Below are positions 7,080-7,921 of a DNA stretch of 7,921 bases, piece by piece. This DNA comes from Ignavibacteriota bacterium (GTDB lineage Bacteria > Bacteroidota > Ignavibacteria > Tepidaquicellales > Tepidaquicellaceae): contig PNBM01000161.1 in assembly GCA_003135995.1 (NCBI GenBank), positions 17,105-25,025 of the forward strand, given 5' to 3'. Below the pieces are notes generated by a model, which worked only from the letters and a program-made list of their open reading frames with translations, made no database searches and had not been told where the DNA came from. The first letter of the stretch is position 1, and every line of letters starts with the position of its first letter. A program made the position numbers and the translations under genes.

Positions 7080-7556
7080 ATGAAATATAAATATTTAGCA
7101 ATAATGTTTTTTCTGTTATTGCCTTTTTCTTTTTCGGTAGGGCAGACACTCGAATTATTTGGAAAGAAAGTTTCTTTTGGGAAAAGTTTGAGTGAGCAGA
7201 AAAATGGTTTTTGGGAAAAAGATGGTCAGATTGAGAGCATATATTCATATATTGAAATATATGAGGGCGAGAATGTAACCGGATGGTTTTATAAAAATAA
7301 ATTAGTAACAATTGACGTCAATACATGGAGCAAAAATGTATGCGATGAAATAGAAAATTTATTGTCACATATTGAGCCTTATAAGCAATTTTCTGAATCA
7401 AACGATGGCGTTGTTAACTTTGAATTTTACAAAACAAATGAATATTATATTAATCGGGCAAGTAGTAGCAAAAGTGTAGATTATACTATTATTCCTATTC
7501 AATTGTTAGAAGATATTCGCATTAAACATCCTGAATATCTTAGTAAATTATTCTAA
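7080..7556 (+). CDS. Small secreted protein, type B copy 2, unknown function
   Basis: This 158-residue protein has a signal peptide cut about G21|Q22 (SVG|QTL) and no lipobox. The family is not recognised. Residues 26-39 (LFGKKVSFGKSLSE) and 70-83 (FYKNKLVTIDVNTW) align with residues 51-64 and 103-116 of the protein at 5716-6246, with about half the positions identical in each block, so the two are diverged paralogues. This copy lacks the roughly 25-residue linker that follows the signal peptide in the other and has an extra C-terminal segment (IPIQLLEDIRIKHPEYLSKLF region). It starts 18 bp after the YD-repeat-like gene, apparently in one operon with it. The ATG at 7080 follows AGAAAAGT, at most a weak ribosome site. 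Function is unknown. Confidence 0.8.
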   Translation: MKYKYLAIMFFLLLPFSFSVGQTLELFGKKVSFGKSLSEQKNGFWEKDGQIESIYSYIEIYEGENVTGWFYKNKLVTIDVNTWSKNVCDEIENLLSHIEPYKQFSESNDGVVNFEFYKTNEYYINRASSSKSVDYTIIPIQLLEDIRIKHPEYLSKLF

Positions 7557-7557
7557 A

Positions 7558-7565
7558 TATGTTTG
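7558..7565 (+). promoter_or_regulatory. Possible Bacteroidota -7 promoter element
   Basis: TATGTTTG fits the TAnnTTTG -7 consensus of Bacteroidota sigma-ABfr promoters and would give a leader of roughly 90 bases before the ATG at 7662. No convincing TTG -33 element is seen at the proper distance, so this is only a candidate. Confidence 0.25.
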
Positions 7566-7644
7566 ATGTACTCAAGTTTAAATGCGAAAACTGAAAAATT
7601 ATAAATATGCGATTTCTAATATGCTGTAAATAGATTTTATATAC

Positions 7645-7650
7645 GGAGAG
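7645..7650 (+). promoter_or_regulatory. Shine-Dalgarno-like site before the last gene
   Basis: GGAGAG lies 11 bases before the ATG at 7662. It is the only clear purine-rich ribosome-site-like motif in front of a gene here and supports that start. It sits in the loop of a weak hairpin formed by ATATAC (7639-7644) and GTATAT (7658-7663), which could partly mask the start codon. The stem is only six base pairs. Confidence 0.35.
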
Positions 7651-7661
7651 AATAAAAGTAT

Positions 7662-7921
7662 ATGAAATACCTACTAATAATATTTATCATTTATGTGACA
7701 ACACTAATTTCTTGTAAGGACGAAGAAAAGAAACATGAGGTTGAAACAATTCCAAAACCTGTGGTAGTAGATACAGTAAAACAAATAGATGACTATGAAA
7801 TTATTATCGGCTCTTTTCTGGGAGATAGCAAAAGATGTTTTTACGGTGATGATCCTCCTTCTTCATTAAATCTCATCTGGAAATGCTGGCTTGGAGGAGC
7901 TCCTTCTCATATGCCTTATAA
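7662..7921 (+). CDS. Lipoprotein, possibly PQQ-like beta-propeller, 3' partial
   Basis: An open frame starts at the ATG at 7662 and runs off the window end, giving 86 residues. The N-terminus is a hydrophobic leader with lipobox L-I-S-C, acylated Cys at 18, then a charged linker (KDEEKKHEVE) and a Pro/Val stretch. From about residue 50 it reads IIGSFLGDSKRCFYGDDPP, SSLNLIWKCWLGGAPS. This resembles the F-x-G-(N/D)-x-x-R-x-x-Y-G-x-x-P-P ... L-x-x-x-W-K-x-x-x-G-G opening of PQQ-like beta-propeller proteins of Bacteroidota. That assignment rests on memory of the pattern and a short stretch. The gene starts 105 bp after the previous stop, with a possible own promoter and a ribosome-site-like GGAGAG. 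The likely location is an outer-membrane or periplasmic lipoprotein. Confidence 0.75.
   Translation, partial: MKYLLIIFIIYVTTLISCKDEEKKHEVETIPKPVVVDTVKQIDDYEIIIGSFLGDSKRCFYGDDPPSSLNLIWKCWLGGAPSHMPY

Noticed and set aside
6985..7311. 108-codon minus-strand open frame across the A-B2 junction
   Set aside because: It overlaps two well-supported plus-strand genes and its composition (Phe, Ile, Ser, Lys rich) is what antisense of AT-rich coding DNA gives.

Overview
The window is strongly AT-rich and reads almost entirely on the plus strand as a row of genes for exported proteins. It looks like Bacteroidota (Bacteroidales or Flavobacteriia type). The signs are lipoboxes ending in (S/G)-Cys, signal peptides cut just before a Gln (A|Q, S|Q, G|Q), A/T-rich stretches instead of Shine-Dalgarno sites before most starts, and a beta-propeller protein with a carboxypeptidase-regulatory-like and an OmpA C-terminal domain. 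No RNA gene, insertion sequence, integrase or CRISPR array was seen, and no complete protein is recognisably an enzyme.

Left part (1-2768): the 3' part of a WD40-repeat protein gene that enters from outside the window, then two small lipoprotein genes. The lipoproteins share nearly the same leader and Lys/Glu/Leu heptad stalk (a 21-bp DNA repeat) but have unrelated C-terminal domains.

Middle (2866-5426): a 694-residue secreted protein with eight SBBP-like propeller blades, a short helical TPR-like stretch, a carboxypeptidase-regulatory-like domain and a peptidoglycan-binding OmpA domain. These are the domain types of PorE of the type IX secretion system, in a different order. A small secreted protein of unknown function follows 8 bp downstream.

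Right part (5427-7556): what appears to be a duplicated two-gene cassette. The order is a decayed remnant of a YD-repeat-like gene (A), a small secreted gene (B1), an intact A gene, and a second, diverged B gene (B2). A and B sit close together in both copies, and a 17-bp palindrome lies between the cassettes. The window ends inside a further lipoprotein gene (from 7662), whose first residues after the stalk resemble the start of a PQQ-like beta-propeller.

Overall this is a cell-envelope locus of exported repeat proteins and lipoproteins. Functions beyond the OmpA-type anchoring are inference. The most interesting feature is the A-B cassette with its pseudogene.
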